Assembly (NCBI GenBank): GCA_002102555.1
Contig: MCFL01000001.1
Location: 186,001-250,000 of the forward strand
Source: Catenaria anguillulae PL171
Lineage: Eukaryota; Blastocladiomycota; Blastocladiomycetes; Blastocladiales; Catenariaceae
DNA: 64,000 bases
Reading direction: 5' to 3'
Made by a program: the position numbers and the translations under genes. The notes beneath the pieces are model-generated. The model was not told the origin of the DNA and did not search any database. It worked only from the letters and a program-made list of their open reading frames with translations. Below are positions 11,802-24,800 of the stretch, one piece after another (position 1 is the stretch's first letter; every line of letters begins with the position of its first letter).

Positions 11802-12878
11802 TCACGCCGAATGCTTCTGAATCCACCGAGAATGTAAATCGACTAATTTGGGAATCATGTGTGCTTCAATCTCGGCCGTCTTTGCCTGCTCCTCCTTGGA
11901 CAGCTCGATCGTGTCGGTGACCAACTTGTCGCCATCCAACGAGAAAAAGTACACGATAAACTTGCGCGTCTTGAGCATGTTGCCAATCACGAGCTGATGG
12001 CCATACCGATCGAGGGCCTGCTTGGATTTCTTTTCCAACATGGCCGGATCCGTTTCCAGCTTGAACGACACGGTAAACCCACCAGGTGCCCACTCGCCCA
12101 CAAACGTTCGTAGCGTCTTTGGCACCGGGTCCAGCGTCAGCGCAAGCGCTCCACCACGGCTTTGGATCTTGTGCTCGACCATCTTGTGAAGCGGAAGGAA
12201 AAAATCCGACACGGCTGCGGCCAAGTAATACAAGGCCCTGGGCCCCGCCGCTTGGTGAATCCGTTGCACGCACATGCGCAACAAAAACAAGTAGTCTGCG
12301 ACCGTGGTAAACTCGATGGACAGCAATGCCTTGTCCTGCGTCACGAATCGGTGATACTCGGCCAGCAGCTCCCTGGCCTTGTGCTCTAAATCCGCCCGCA
12401 CCTTCACCACGCCCGACCCAGGTTCCATTTCCAACAAGTCAAAGATGGTCTCGCGCGAGTGCGTGTAGTGCCTCGAGAAGGGCCGCAGCGAGTACTGCCG
12501 GTGCATAAATACGACAGAGTATCCTGCGCGCAAAAAATGCTCGGCCGATGTTGCCCCACGCGTGCCGGCTGAGAAGTTGTCGAGAAAGCGGACCGTTTGC
12601 TGCTCCAACGGGACAGTGGTGCCGCCCGATGTGACGAGGACAATGGGCCGCTTGGTGGCATGCTTGAGGAACTCGTCAAGCTGCTGCTCGGCGGGTTGGA
12701 CGCATGGAGGCGCCGGCGTGGTGGCAAAGTATTCATGGCAGTCCATTTCGTAGACTTGACCGCGGCAAGGCGTGATGGAAGGGGATTTTGGGCCGCCATC
12801 AGGAGTTTCGGATCGATCGCCGTCAGCGGAAGCGGCGGTGGCCGTGGACAGTGGTGGAGGAGGAGAGTTTTTGCCCAT
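11802..12878 (-). CDS. CAB2: Phosphopantothenate-cysteine ligase
   Basis: Single exon, 358 aa. It joins 4'-phosphopantothenate and cysteine using a nucleotide (second step of CoA synthesis). The core shows VLVTSGGTTVPLE (near 80-92), VRFLDNFSAGTRGA, and YLAAAVSDFF in the region that contacts the acyl intermediate, with GNMLKTRK toward the C-terminus, as in eukaryotic PPCS. The first 40 residues are Ser/Pro-rich and likely disordered. Eukaryotic enzymes, as here, lack the fused decarboxylase domain of bacterial Dfp. Confidence 0.95.
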   Translation of the reverse strand: MGKNSPPPPLSTATAASADGDRSETPDGGPKSPSITPCRGQVYEMDCHEYFATTPAPPCVQPAEQQLDEFLKHATKRPIVLVTSGGTTVPLEQQTVRFLDNFSAGTRGATSAEHFLRAGYSVVFMHRQYSLRPFSRHYTHSRETIFDLLEMEPGSGVVKVRADLEHKARELLAEYHRFVTQDKALLSIEFTTVADYLFLLRMCVQRIHQAAGPRALYYLAAAVSDFFLPLHKMVEHKIQSRGGALALTLDPVPKTLRTFVGEWAPGGFTVSFKLETDPAMLEKKSKQALDRYGHQLVIGNMLKTRKFIVYFFSLDGDKLVTDTIELSKEEQAKTAEIEAHMIPKLVDLHSRWIQKHSA

Positions 12879-13232
12879 AGTGACGCTTGCTTGAGGTACT
12901 TTGGGGGTGTTGACGGAGTTCCGTTTGGTTGGCAGGCAATCGATGATTGATCGATCAGGTGGACGACTGTGTTGTGCCAGCTCAGCTCACGGGCAAGAAA
13001 ATTCATTCATCGCATGTCAATGATTGATTCATGGCGTAAGAGAGCCGGCGCTGGCTTCCTTTGCCCACTGACGTCGAGATGCGGTCACGTCGGATCGGCG
13101 TGCTTCCATCCGTTGAGCCCAACAGAAAAAAGCACGCAGTGGACGATCTGTCCGCACCAAAGAAATAAGTCGACAGGCCGGTGAGAACACCGCATTTACG
13201 ATAGGAAAAGACTTTGGACAGTGAACAGTGTT
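12879..13232. other. Intergenic stretch, 354 bp
   Basis: It lies between the PPCS start and the stop codon of the next minus-strand gene, so it should hold the PPCS promoter and 5' leader. Nothing else was seen. Confidence 0.5.
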
Positions 13233-16200
13233 CTAACTTTTAGCTTGACCACCTCCACCCACTTGATCCAGTTGTTGCTTTCCCTCCTCACCTGTACTTT
13301 GCCTTACCAAATGACCGATATCCTCTGTCCAGCTCTTCTTGTCATCCCCAGCTGTAGCCCCATCTCTGACGACATTGATGTCGCCCTCATCGTCGTGCAC
13401 AACAATGCTCACCGAACTCTGCTGACGTTGCTGATTCCCCAGCACCTGCAACAACATGCTCTGCTCATCCACGCGCGCCGGCTTCAACCCTCCCGCGTCC
13501 GTGTCTGCTTGTCCTTGTTGGCGATCGGCCATTCCCACAACCATTTCATGCACTTCTACTTTCCCGCCGACAACAACTGCCGTGGCTGCCAACCTATCCA
13601 ACGATCCTCCCACGCTCGCGTTCGACGGGCTCGCTGCCACGCTTTCGCTTTCCTCCTGCTCGACCTTAATCTTACCCTTAACGCCTTCATCCACTGCGCT
13701 CCCTGCCTGCGCCGCGACCCGCTGCAATCTCGCCGCGACCTCACTCGCAAACCGCTTCATCTGCACGACGCTCTCGGACTCGCTCGCCGGCCGGAGCCCA
13801 GGACCAAGCGCCAACCCAGTTGTGGGCGGCGCCTCAACCAACCCGAGCGCTTGCTTTTGCCGCTGACGCGCAGCAAAGATGCCCGGCGGCACATTCCGCT
13901 CCGGTACTGCACTGCTCAAACTTCCGGGCTGGGTCTCTGCCCGCGTCTTTGCAACACTCACGGCAGCTACAGCAGCAGCAGCAGCAGCAGCAGCGGCACC
14001 CGACCGATCAAGCGACGGCGTCTCGCCCATTTCCAGCTCTTCTCCCACTCCCAGCGCCGAAAAACTCGCACGCCGCTCGCCTTTACTCGCGCCGGCGCCG
14101 GCTCGTTGACTGGCTGGGTTGGGGCGCCGAGACATGCTCAAGTGCTGGCCAACAGGAATCATCATTGCCGGCTCGGGTGGCTTAAACGATGCTTCCCCCT
14201 CTTGCTCGTCCTCGCGCAGGTCGGAAATCCGGCGCGATGCCGGTAACATCATGTTGCCTGCATGCCGCATGGCGGGCCCGAGCTCGTGGTCCGAGATGGT
14301 CATTGCCTCTGCCGAGACGCCGGACGAGGCAATGGGCGAGAGAAATGTGGGAAGGCGCAAGGCGAGTGCGGGCGAGATGGCAATCAGGCCCGTTGGACGG
14401 AATGACGAAGGTGCGCCGGCGGGTGCGGTGGACGAAGGCGGTGTCGATGACGTTGGTCCAGGTGCGCCGCCCGCCAAGCTGAATGTGGTCGATGTGGATG
14501 CGCGCATGGATGAGGCTGGAACCATGTTGCCAATGGGATCAAGTGACGCACGGGACTCGACTTCGCTGCCTTGCGCCGACACGATGTATTTCTCACTCCC
14601 CACGACGTCACTGGCTTGCCCCACGGATGCAACCGAGTGAAACTCATCCAACCGGGTCGAATCGCCAACTGCAACCGCCCCACTCGCCTTGGTGCTTGCG
14701 ACCTTGGAATTGCCGCCACTCGACGATCCGCCTACGGTGGCACTCACGGACGCCTCGCTTGTCGACGCTGTCGACGTAGCAGCCATGCTCACTTGACTTG
14801 GAGCCGGCTCGCACGTTTGCACTGCGCTCGCGCTTACACCCGCGTCTTGCTCACCCGACACTCTTGCAAAGACGTTCCCCGACGAGGTGGATTCCGGCGG
14901 CGTGGATGCAACCATGAGCGCCGACGCCGTGGTTGAGCCGATCATGATGGCAATGGACGATGTGGATGGGATGGCCACGTCGCCCGGCTCAGCAACAAGC
15001 GATGAGGCGGCCGCGCGCAGCACAGGTGCAGAAGGTGCTGGATGCGACGCCGTCGCAAGAGGTTGCGAGTCGAGACCTGTGGCGGGGGAATGTGTGGGAA
15101 TGGCTGCCATGGGATCTGGCAAGTGGATCGATACAGACGAGATGGTCGACATGACGGTGGGCACCATTGGGCTGAGCACGCCCAGGCCGCGCCGATTGGT
15201 AGTCTGTTTATTTCGTGGTTCGGTTCCTATTTTAATTGCATTCTTGGTTTAGGTCATAACCCATATGGGAATGTGTAACACGCGGCAAACACTCGTACCA
15301 GGTGCCGAACTCGGTGTCACATCCGGCAGCGATGGCACAATGCTTGCCGAGCTCCGCGGCGAAACGGCCGAATTGATACTTGTCGGAATCGAAAGCCCAA
15401 CCGAACTCGCCGTGAGTCCCGACGAATGCGAGTGCGAATAGTCGACAGACGAGCCCACCGACAAGAGCGACGGAACCAATGAGCTGCCCGAACTCGGACC
15501 CAGCAGCGGCGGCAATCCCAAATGATTCTCTGCCCGGACGCCTGTGCGTGAACCCGAATTGTGTGGTCCAAGCAAGGGATGTTGGACCGATGCACGCGGG
15601 CTCGGGTTCAGCGATGTGGGTGCCGTTGCCATTGGGTGGTCGCACGTCGAGCCTGTGCCAGACGAACGCAGCTGTGGCTGAGGATGGTGAAAGCTCGCAT
15701 GACTGTTCATCTCGCTGCCTCGACCGCCACCCCCTGCCATGCCGGTCATGGCCGCGACATCGCGTGCGGATTGCATGTCATTGAGGGCGTTGAGCGAGAG
15801 GCCACGGCCACCGCCACCGTGGCCCAAGCGCGTACCGTGGACAGATTCCTCCAGCTCGAGCGCTTTTTCATGCTCTGATGTGTGTGTGGGAACACTTTCA
15901 GCCAATTGATCGTCACTGGAAACATTATTTCTGTCCGCACCTCTCGCTGTATGTCCTTCCTGCACCCACAGGCCACCCACCACCACCACTCCAAATACCA
16001 CGCTCACCACGACACTCACGACCTGGCCCGCCATGGCCACTCGATACATGATTGCATACACGGTGAGTGCAAATCCGCCCGCCACCACTGCCTTGATGGC
16101 CGTATCAATCGGCAACCGCTCGGCATCAAACTCGCGCCAAGCGCGGCGAATCATGCCGCGCACGCTTCCTTGAATAAGGGCATGTTGGGACGAGGTCAGA

Positions 16201-16343
16201 TCGTGTTTCGAGACGTAGGCGCCTGAAGAGGTGAGGTCGGCCGACGTGAAACCGCCAATGCCGAGCGCGGCCAGGTGCATAAGGGAGTCGTCGGCGAGGG
16301 CCGTGGACGAGGGCCGCCGGGACGCGGGCGACGAGGTCGGCAT
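13233..16343 (-). CDS. Membrane-anchored low-complexity protein, function unknown
   Basis: Two exons, complement of 15299-16343 and 13233-15226, giving 1,012 aa. The two open frames are in the same phase and separated only by one TAA (15249-15251). A 72-nt GTACGA..AATAG intron (15227-15298) removes it with matching phase 1, so a single gene is more likely than two. Residues about 82-104 and 105-127 are hydrophobic and could be a hairpin of two membrane helices or one long one, after an N-terminal 80-residue soluble part. The remainder is Ser/Ala/Thr/Val-rich and probably disordered, with an Ala8 run encoded by a CAG/CTG repeat near 13970-14003. No family recognised. Confidence 0.68.
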
Positions 16344-16912
16344 TTTGCTTTGGGTTTTCGGCGGCTATGGAGCATGTCGCGTTCAACTTGGCTAGTAATG
16401 GCTCATGTCATTGACGTTCGTATCACTGCGTTGTGGGAAATGGCGAAGATTGTGTCAGAGAACGTGTTCGACAGAGGGACTCCGCAGACATGATCGCATC
16501 CTGGACTTTTGTGTGAATATCGTCAAGTCACTACAAATCATGATTCCCAATATACATTTTGCGGAAAGCGTCACGAATCCAAGGATACATACAAGCTGGA
16601 GGAAGTAGGAACAAACTGTGACAGCAGTGGGCCGGGCATCAGAGAGGAACATGAAAAAATGAACAATGAATAAACGGGCGACCACAAGTGGCGACGGCCA
16701 GGGGGAGAGAGGGATACATACAGGCATGCATACAGGTACGATATGGGTTCGCACAACGCGTTGAGAGTGGGCAGAGGTGAAGGACAGGGGGGGGGATACA
16801 AACAGGAATGTGACAGAGGGAGAGGGAATACAATACAAAAATCATCAACCAGAGAGTGGATATGAAATACTACAAGAAAACAACAACAACAACAACAACT
16901 ACATCCACCACC
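16344..16912. other. Intergenic stretch, 569 bp
   Basis: It lies between two minus-strand genes and should contain the promoter of the upstream-facing membrane-protein gene and the 3' end of the Sec2-like gene. It has a short G8 run near 16787 and AAC repeats near 16881. No gene seen. Confidence 0.5.
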
Positions 16913-19222
16913 TCAAACACCCCCATTGGCCACGGCCGACTTGGCCTTGGCCAACCCAACACCCACAGCGTGCTCCCCATCGACAGCAGCCAAACTGCCC
17001 AACCTGGCATACCCGAGACGCGACCGGAGCGCCAACGAGTCGGCCCACACCTTGCCCAAGCTCTGGCGCGTAAACAACCCGGCGCGCAGATTGCGCGCAA
17101 ACGCAACAAAGTCAGTTGCAGCAACGACGCGGTCACGGCAAAAGGCACACATGGGATAGGTCTTGTTGTCGTTGGTAAGTTGCAGCGTGAATGGCATGGA
17201 CGAGTGGTTGGCACAAAGGGTGCACTTTGTTGGTGCAGCAGGAGGGGTAGGCGAGGACGTGGGCGACACAGTGGCCGTCGCTGAAGGGGTTGCGCGCGTC
17301 ATGAACGAGAAGAATCCACCGCCACTGCCAGAAGAAGCGGGAGACGCAGGTGCACGCGCTGCCGGATCCTCATGCCCCGACGAAATCCCCGAATCGTTGC
17401 TCCCCTGCCTCAAACGCGGGCTCTTTGGCGGCTTACTTGCTGATGCCGAATCCACTTCAAGCTCACCCTGCAACATAGCAGCAACGAGCGCCTGAGCCGA
17501 CGGAGCTTTGGGCGCCGTAAACGCAAGGCACGGGTTCAAATCAGCGGCAAGCGCACGCTGCAAGAAAGGAAGCGAGGTGCACTTGGCGAGCGGTACACTG
17601 GGCGCAGCCGACATGAAATCCAAAAAGTCTTCGAGGGCATACGAGTCGATGGCATCCAGGTCGACTTCGGGTGGGGGTGACGCGGCCAACGCGGGACTGG
17701 CCGACGAGTGAACAAACGAAGACCGATTGGACGCCGAATATTGGCCCGAGTAGTTGGACGCCCATGAGCCGGGCCGAGACGACGCCCCAGCGTCGGTACC
17801 GGGTACGGGGGGCGCGAGAAACTGGTGCATCTTTTCGAGCTCCTTGACCTTGAGCTCGTCGCGCTCGCGCTCACGCTCAAGCACCTCGACCATGCGCTTT
17901 AGCTCGACACACTGATCATGCTGGTCGCGCGCAGCCAACTCGGCCGCCTCGCACCGCGCCCGGAGCTCTCTCATGACCTGATCGTGCTTGCGCGCCTCGG
18001 TGCTGACCATGGAATTGGCCTGCTCAAACAACTGCTGGCTGAGATCTTCGAGCTCATTCTCCACCGCCTGCTTGTCGCTCTGCAATTGATTGGCACGCTG
18101 TCGCTCATGCTCAACACGGCCCGTCAACTCGTCGACTTGCGCCTCAAGGTGCTTGACTTTCTCTTCGGCCTGCAATGCCCGGTCAAGGTACTCATCAGCC
18201 TGGTCCTCGAGCTCGTTGGCACGCAAATGCGACTTTGCGGCCTCGGCCTCAATGCGTGCAAGTTGCGCTTCGCGGGCCGCCAGCCGGGACGAGAGCTCGT
18301 CACGAGCGTCGCGCATATCCAAGAATGCCGCGTGCATGGCCTTAAGGCGCGCGACGGGCGCGTGGCATTGGGTGCAAAGCGGGGAGCCAGCGGCCGAGGG
18401 ACAGAGAAATGTATCGTGCGGGCATGAGTCGTGAGTGGCCAAATCATGTGTGTGTGGTTGCTGTGTGGATGAGGGCGAGGGTGACGTGGCCCGAGATTTG
18501 GAACGCGGTGGGACTTTGAGCGGGGAGGTTGGGGATGCGGGCGATGATGGTTTGGACAAGGAAGTAGCTGGGTCTGCGGGGAGTGTTGCAATGTTGACGG
18601 GGGCGACAGATACGGGGACGGGAACAGATGGGATACGCGACGGCGGTGGTGGGCCGTTTGGGATAGAGGCTGGCACCAAGGGCGGCGGTGCGCTGGAGAC
18701 TGCGGGAGAGGGTGGGAGTGCCCGGGGCAGTGGTGGCATCACTTCGTCCGACGAGGGTGAAGATGCGGGTGATGGCAAGTGCGGGTTTGAGTCATCTGCA
18801 TGACTCTGGCCTGGGGAGGCGTCAGCGGGTACAGTGACGACCGGTCGCAGGCGCGAGCCGAGCATTGCGGGCGAAAAGACCGCGGTCCGTGTGGGAGACT
18901 GGGAACGAGAAAACTGGGGCGGGGCAACAAGGCCGGCCGAGTGCGGGGGTGTAGGCATGGGCCCGGCAGCCACAGCACGTTCCCGGCCGCGGTCGCTTCG
19001 GCGGGTGTCGGCAGCAGTAGGCGTTGCCTTGGCGGCGGTGGGTGCGTTAAGGTTCGGGAAGGCGGCATGAGCTGATGGAGTGGGGGTGGGACCTGGATGG
19101 CATACGGCAGACGCGGAGGAGGAGGCGACCCGCACGGGAATGTTGGCTGGCGGCGGTGCCATGGATTGCGGAGGGTGCGGCAACGACGATGAGAGTGATG
19201 ATAGCATTGGTGATATTGACAT
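16913..19222 (-). CDS. SEC2: Sec2/Rabin8-like Rab guanine nucleotide exchange factor
   Basis: Single exon, 769 aa. Residues 1-255 are Pro/Ser-rich and disordered. About 258-287 is a Cys/His-rich patch (HDSCPHDTFLCP, CTQC). A continuous coiled coil runs from about 290 to 468 and contains the Sec2 signature ELEDLSQQLFEQANSMV at 390-406, the segment that in Sec2p/Rabin8 inserts into the Rab (Sec4/Rab8) switch regions. The C-terminus has a second Cys pair region (KCTLC and MCAFCRD) followed by FVAFARNLRAGL and LGYARLGSL, which parallel the C-terminal part of RAB3IP/Rabin8. It would act in exocytic vesicle delivery. Confidence 0.88.
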   Translation of the reverse strand: MSISPMLSSLSSSLPHPPQSMAPPPANIPVRVASSSASAVCHPGPTPTPSAHAAFPNLNAPTAAKATPTAADTRRSDRGRERAVAAGPMPTPPHSAGLVAPPQFSRSQSPTRTAVFSPAMLGSRLRPVVTVPADASPGQSHADDSNPHLPSPASSPSSDEVMPPLPRALPPSPAVSSAPPPLVPASIPNGPPPPSRIPSVPVPVSVAPVNIATLPADPATSLSKPSSPASPTSPLKVPPRSKSRATSPSPSSTQQPHTHDLATHDSCPHDTFLCPSAAGSPLCTQCHAPVARLKAMHAAFLDMRDARDELSSRLAAREAQLARIEAEAAKSHLRANELEDQADEYLDRALQAEEKVKHLEAQVDELTGRVEHERQRANQLQSDKQAVENELEDLSQQLFEQANSMVSTEARKHDQVMRELRARCEAAELAARDQHDQCVELKRMVEVLERERERDELKVKELEKMHQFLAPPVPGTDAGASSRPGSWASNYSGQYSASNRSSFVHSSASPALAASPPPEVDLDAIDSYALEDFLDFMSAAPSVPLAKCTSLPFLQRALAADLNPCLAFTAPKAPSAQALVAAMLQGELEVDSASASKPPKSPRLRQGSNDSGISSGHEDPAARAPASPASSGSGGGFFSFMTRATPSATATVSPTSSPTPPAAPTKCTLCANHSSMPFTLQLTNDNKTYPMCAFCRDRVVAATDFVAFARNLRAGLFTRQSLGKVWADSLALRSRLGYARLGSLAAVDGEHAVGVGLAKAKSAVANGGV

Positions 19223-21834
19223 GAAGAGCGTGCTCAGGGAATTCTTTCACTTGGTTTTGATTTGATGAGGACGGAAAAAAAAAAAAAAAAAAAGCTTTGC
19301 AACCACTAACCACTGGCAGATCGCGATGGGTTGGTCGGGTTCAAAGTGATTTCTGTTCTGTTCGCAGACTTCTGGGAAACGTTAACGAGGGTCAGCCTGG
19401 CTGGGCGAGATGGGTCGGCATCGGTAGATAAATAGTCAAGCGATATCGACTGCGAGATTGGGCCGGGGGGAAGGAAGGGAAGGGCTGAATGAATGCGCGC
19501 AGGGACTTTGACTGCTTCATCATCGGCCTGACGGATCTCGAGGTCATCATCCGTCCGTGGAAATCTTGGCAAACTGACGTTCGTCCGCTGCCCGTTGCAA
19601 CAGCTGCACTCCATGGGCATCACTGCCTGCAAGCTGCAGCTTTCAAGTTGACAAAAGCGCACACAAACCCACGATAAACAATACTTGGTGGATTGCGGCG
19701 CGAATCGACGACTGGTCACCAACTTGCGACAGCTGAGGGCGAACGACGCAACAACAGAATGGGAAGATTCGACTTTGAAGGGGATATGAGTTCAGGGTGA
19801 CAAGATAACGTACGAGGGCTGTCTATTGTTTGTGTCTATCCAATTCCGCAGTGCTTGAGAGTTGCGAGGTGTCCACGCTGAAAACTTGAACGTATGATCG
19901 CAAAGGGAAAAACGATGATGATGCTGGTTCCACTCGAGAAGGGAATCGAAGAGGGAAAGACGAGCGTCGTAACTCGAGATCAAGGAGCGATTTACGAAAA
20001 CGGTTGCTGCGAGGTACTTGGCAAGTCTCGGCTAGCGGCATTGATATCCGAGAAAATGGACATGCGACGGTTATGTGCGAAACCAGCCTGGCCGCTGTTC
20101 TGAATAGGTACGTCAGCCCCAGGTCTTGGCCAGCAGCGGAAACTGGAATGATTTCCGGGCGATGAAGAAGTGTCGCAAGCCTTTTCGGGTCACAGGCTCG
20201 ACAAAAACGGATGGCCAGAGTCAGTGTCCTTCATGCATCATGAAGAGGCTGATGCCAAGTGAAGTGGGATTGCAGAACGGCGCGACGCGTGGTCGACTTT
20301 CATCAAGTGTCTCGCGTTTGGAACCCTCTCCCCTAGACGGCTGCCCACACGGCCCACGGCAATTGTACTGATACTTGAATCAGTCTCCAGCTGTAGTTCC
20401 GTCAGGCACTAAGGCACCATTAGCCCGTCGATGTCCTTTTCAGCACCCCTGACTCGGTGAAAGAAACGGGCAGTTCTTGCTTGAGGAAATGATTTTGACA
20501 GCCAAGCAGATGACCGTTCTGGCGGTCGGCATTACACTGGCCCATTACAGCTGGGTTCCCGAAAACGAAGTTCGTATGTGCGTCAAACAGAGGCATCAAT
20601 TGCGGTGTGATCCTGCATGGGCTGGCGCCCAGGTTCAGACGTTTATTCGTCGTCTTCGCCAGACCTGGCCCGCCAATTCCCCCATTGGCACATTCTGACC
20701 ACTTGGCAGTGGTGCGGAGGAGAAGGTATTGGGTCATGCGAGCATGTCAAATTGGCTCGTCCTGAACCCCAACGAATCAACAAATCTTGTAGAGATCAGC
20801 TGGAGCAAAGTGGGAGAGAAGGCTTGCACATCAGACGCGAGAAGTCGTCGCCTGAAGTGTTCGACATTTCCACGGCAACCAATTCGTGTGACTTCACGTG
20901 ATGAGACAATGCCCGGAGACGTCTGGCAAATGCGAGACCGCCAGACACAATGCCAACAAAATCGCCGAGGTTTCGCATCACGACGCTCTCACCGACAGCC
21001 AACGTCTCGCAGGACATTGCCATCCATCCCAACTCGTCACGTCAATGGCCCATCCAACAACCACCGAGACGCACCAACGCTGCCGCGACGACAGCCAACC
21101 CAACCCCTCTCGCGCACTCGCTCGCACGCTTGCTGGTTTCATGCCAACCGATGTCCAGTCTCCACGGGATGATTACGGTGTCTGACGTTACACGTTGAAG
21201 ACCAAACCATCTCAATTTTAAGTTTCAGCCTTGTCTGATGGAGCTCGACCTTTTCCCTCTTCCTCCACTTTCCACTGCTACTTTCGCGCATTCATCCAAT
21301 ACTTTCGGTGGAGCTGATGATATCCAACAGAGCGTCGGGCGGACTGACTCGCGACTGTACATCGCATTTTCCATTAGGGAGACAACCATCTCTGTCCTGA
21401 TCCACTCATCCTTCCTTTTCACTTGCTGCTTTTTTGACAAGTATCCGCCTTGCCAGGCTGTGACGATAAACTTCGCTATTAAACCCAGCTCTATGACGAC
21501 ATAATCACCATGATTATTACTAAGTTCGGTTCATTTCTGAGTTCCTGGCCCATCTTGCTATTTCTGTCATTGAGACTCCGAGCCTCATCTGTCACGCAAA
21601 CGACGGTCCCTGAATGAAATCGCTTGAGTTGCTGGCTTACTGCGTTCACATGCCCCAGAGGCAATCGAGACGGAAGGACCGTCTGCATACCAACATAACT
21701 ATGTACATAAATTGGCTGCGACATCATAATCAGCAAGTGCCAACAAGAAGAATGTCACGAGCATGGGTCCATGGTGCTCGTGGATATGCAGACAGGAACG
21801 CGTCCGCTCATTTGTTCCCAAATCCCGCGACGAA
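19223..21834. other. 2.6-kb gap without a supported gene
   Basis: Short open frames on both strands lack domain similarity, intron-consistent extensions or coding-like composition. An A20 run lies at 19275-19294, just upstream of the Sec2-like start. The region should contain the Sec2-like promoter and the 3' end of the RhoGAP gene. Confidence 0.45.
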
Positions 21835-24800
21835 TTACAAACCCAAGCCATTGGCCCCACTCGCCTCCCTCGACACTGCTGGTGAATCAATCGGTGAAAT
21901 GGGCATCAAATCCGGTAACTTTGGCGGCATACCAACGGGGGACGCCGGCATGACCAAAAGCGCGCCCTTTGGCGGGCGAAACTTGGCCGTTGGCGACTTG
22001 GGCTGGTCACCACCGCTTGCCTCGACTCCTGGCTCGCTCTGGCGCACGGGACTCGCAGTCATTTCCTCGCGCTCCTCCTCCACCGGCTCAAAGTACTCGC
22101 CCACATTGGCAATCATCTCTGCCACGACCGCATTCTGCGGCTCGGTATTCACCATGGTCTCCATGCTTTCGACCCTTGGTCGCACAAGCGTTGGCCCAAA
22201 CACAATGGCCAAGTTGCTCGTATCCATCTTTGTATGGTCTGCATACTTGCTGAGCCCATGCAAGTGCCACATGAGCACCCGGAGCACATCCTGATGCGCC
22301 GCAGGCAACCGCGCAATCAATCCGCGAATCACGCCCGCACGCACGGGTCCCGACTCCATTTTACCGGCAAGCACCCATTCCGGGTACATGTTGCACGTGA
22401 GCACGGGATCCTGCAATTCGCGCAAAAACAGCTTGAGAGTGCCCGCAACCACATTGACGTCAAATGCAGCCACGTCGGGCACAGCACCGCCAGTGGAGAC
22501 TTGCTGCCAGGCGGCCTTGTGCCGCTGAATGGCGGCCGCATTGCCCGACAAACGATAAATACCCTCGACGCGTGGCCCGCGCTCGTCGACAATGGCCATA
22601 CACATGGTCACGAGCGGGTGGACGCCCGCGGCGCCCAGCACGGAAAGCGAGCCGCCAAACACGTTGGCGGCCAAGTCGGGCGATGTGGGCGCCGAGTTGG
22701 GCGACGACGACGACGACGACGACGATTTGTCTGAGGAGGATTTCTTGAACAACCACGACAGCGCGCCTTTACTGCCCGATGTAGATGCGGCCGAGTTGCC
22801 GCTGGCGGGCGACGGGTTTGGCGTGGGTGCGGCGACGGATGGGTTGGATGAAGATAAAGACGTCGCGGACGACGAGTGGTCGGTGGCCGACGACGACGAA
22901 CCAGAGCTGCCAATGCCCAGCGAGTTGAGCACGAGCGATTTCGGACGTGCCTTTTCGGGCTTGGTGTTGTCTGCAATCGATGTGGGCAAACGCAGAGCGA
23001 GGTTGGGCGAGTCGGGTTGGGACAGTGATAGGTGGTCCATGGACGAGGTCGATGCAGAGTCGTCAGTGGGTGACGAGTGTTTGGATTTGGATGACTTGTC
23101 TTTCTTGTTTGGTTTAGCTGCGAGCAAACGCGCGACAGGATGTCAGTCCAGAGGCGTGGATGGATTGGGGCCTCGTGCAGACAGGAGACGTCGGTGGCAA
23201 AGTGCGTACAAAAGGAAGGCGACCGAGCGCGCCTCAAAAGCCCACCTAACCCACCTCCCTCCTTGGGTGCCTCGCTGGATGGGACCGAATCTGTACTTTC
23301 TGCCGGACTGGACGGGAATTCGTTGTATGCGCTTGGCGATGGCGAAATGGGTGATGCTACGGGTGACTGCCCACCCTGCGAGACAACTCCACCCGCAGGG
23401 GGTGAAGTCGCTGAGGGCGGCGCAAATGAGAGTGAGGGAACACCCGATTTGCGATGATTTGCATCCGGGTCGGCTTCCCGGTCGCTCGTTGAAGTGGCAT
23501 TGGCCGCAGCGGCCGCTTGGGATGCAGCAACCATGATGTTGCCTTGTGAATTCTGGGTTGCAGAGTTGCTGTGAGCATTTGGCTCTGACACAGCGGATGA
23601 CACAATTTACATACCGCGAGCTTTTTATCCAAATCGACCAAAAACCCACTCATGGTTGACTCGCGCAACTTTTTCGGCGACGGCGGCTTGGACCGTTGCA
23701 GCGGCTGGTCTGCGTTGCCATCATTTTCAAAAGTCGTTTCAATGGGGGCCGGTGGAAATGCAGGCAAGCGTGTAGGCGAAGAAGAGCCTGCCGAAATGGT
23801 CATGGATCTTGGGTGCGGTTGCGGGCCAGCCGAGGCATGAGCTGAAGCTGCCGACTTGGCCTCCGATGAATCGACATGAGATACAGAGAAAGTGCGAGGA
23901 TGTGGACGTGCTTTGTCCGCCGCTTCTGTCGGCGCAGGAGCAGGCGGAAGGGATGGTGCAGGAGGCAGCGGAGCAGGATCTGTATGGAATGCTTCCGAGT
24001 CAAATGGAGGCGGGGGTGGCGGAAGTGGGAGGTCTGGTTCTTGAGCAAGCGGTGTGGACTGGCTCGGAGGAGGAGGCGGAGCAGGCAGCGGGTCGGCTGC
24101 TCCGGGAGGGGCGGGCATAGGGGGTGGAGCTTCAGTGGCCGGCGGCGGCGGGCCTGCCGAATTGGCAGCCAGCACAGACTTGCTGGGATCTGCCTGACTG
24201 GGCACTGTGCTTGCATCCTGGTTGTTGAGCTCCTGAATGGACGAATACACCGACCCACGCTTTGTCGATTGATCCGCCAACTGATTATTCGAACCCGCCC
24301 ACTTGCGCGTCGCGCCAGACGCAGCCTTGTTCCCAGGCGGCGGCGTTGGTGTTGTTGTCTTCTGGGCAAACGCCTGAGCGAGGTCGGCGACACGTTTGCG
24401 AGCCGTTCCGGCTTCTGGAAGATCGGGGGGCGGCGGAGGTATTGCTGAACTGCTGCATGTACCGCCAGTGCTTGCGGGCGACGTGTCGGTTTGAGAATGT
24501 CCAGAGCGAGAGAGCGTGGCAACGCGTTCAGTGATTGATGGGTTGGCGGCGCGTGCAAACGAAGGGGAGCCCTGATGTGCGCAAAAAAAAATGGAAAAGT
24601 GTCAGCCCTTGAAGTCTACATGTGGGGAAAGGAGCAAGGGAATGCGAATCACCTCGATGGATTGATGCCGCGAGAGGGACAAGGAGGTTGGCTGAACCGT
24701 TGGTTGTGAGGGCGTAACAACTGCTGCTGCAGCCTGTGATATCGCATTCTGGACAGGCTGTGAAGGCTGAACAGCTGGCGATGAGGCCGTCGCTGCTGTC

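Noticed and set aside
20617-21200. Plus-strand open frames of 80-150 codons
   Set aside because: Composition resembles random translation and frames overlap each other without any domain.
23553-23614. A 32-nt intron (acceptor at the nearer AG) in the RhoGAP gene
   Set aside because: A 62-nt intron with the next AG keeps the same phase and matches the usual intron size here.
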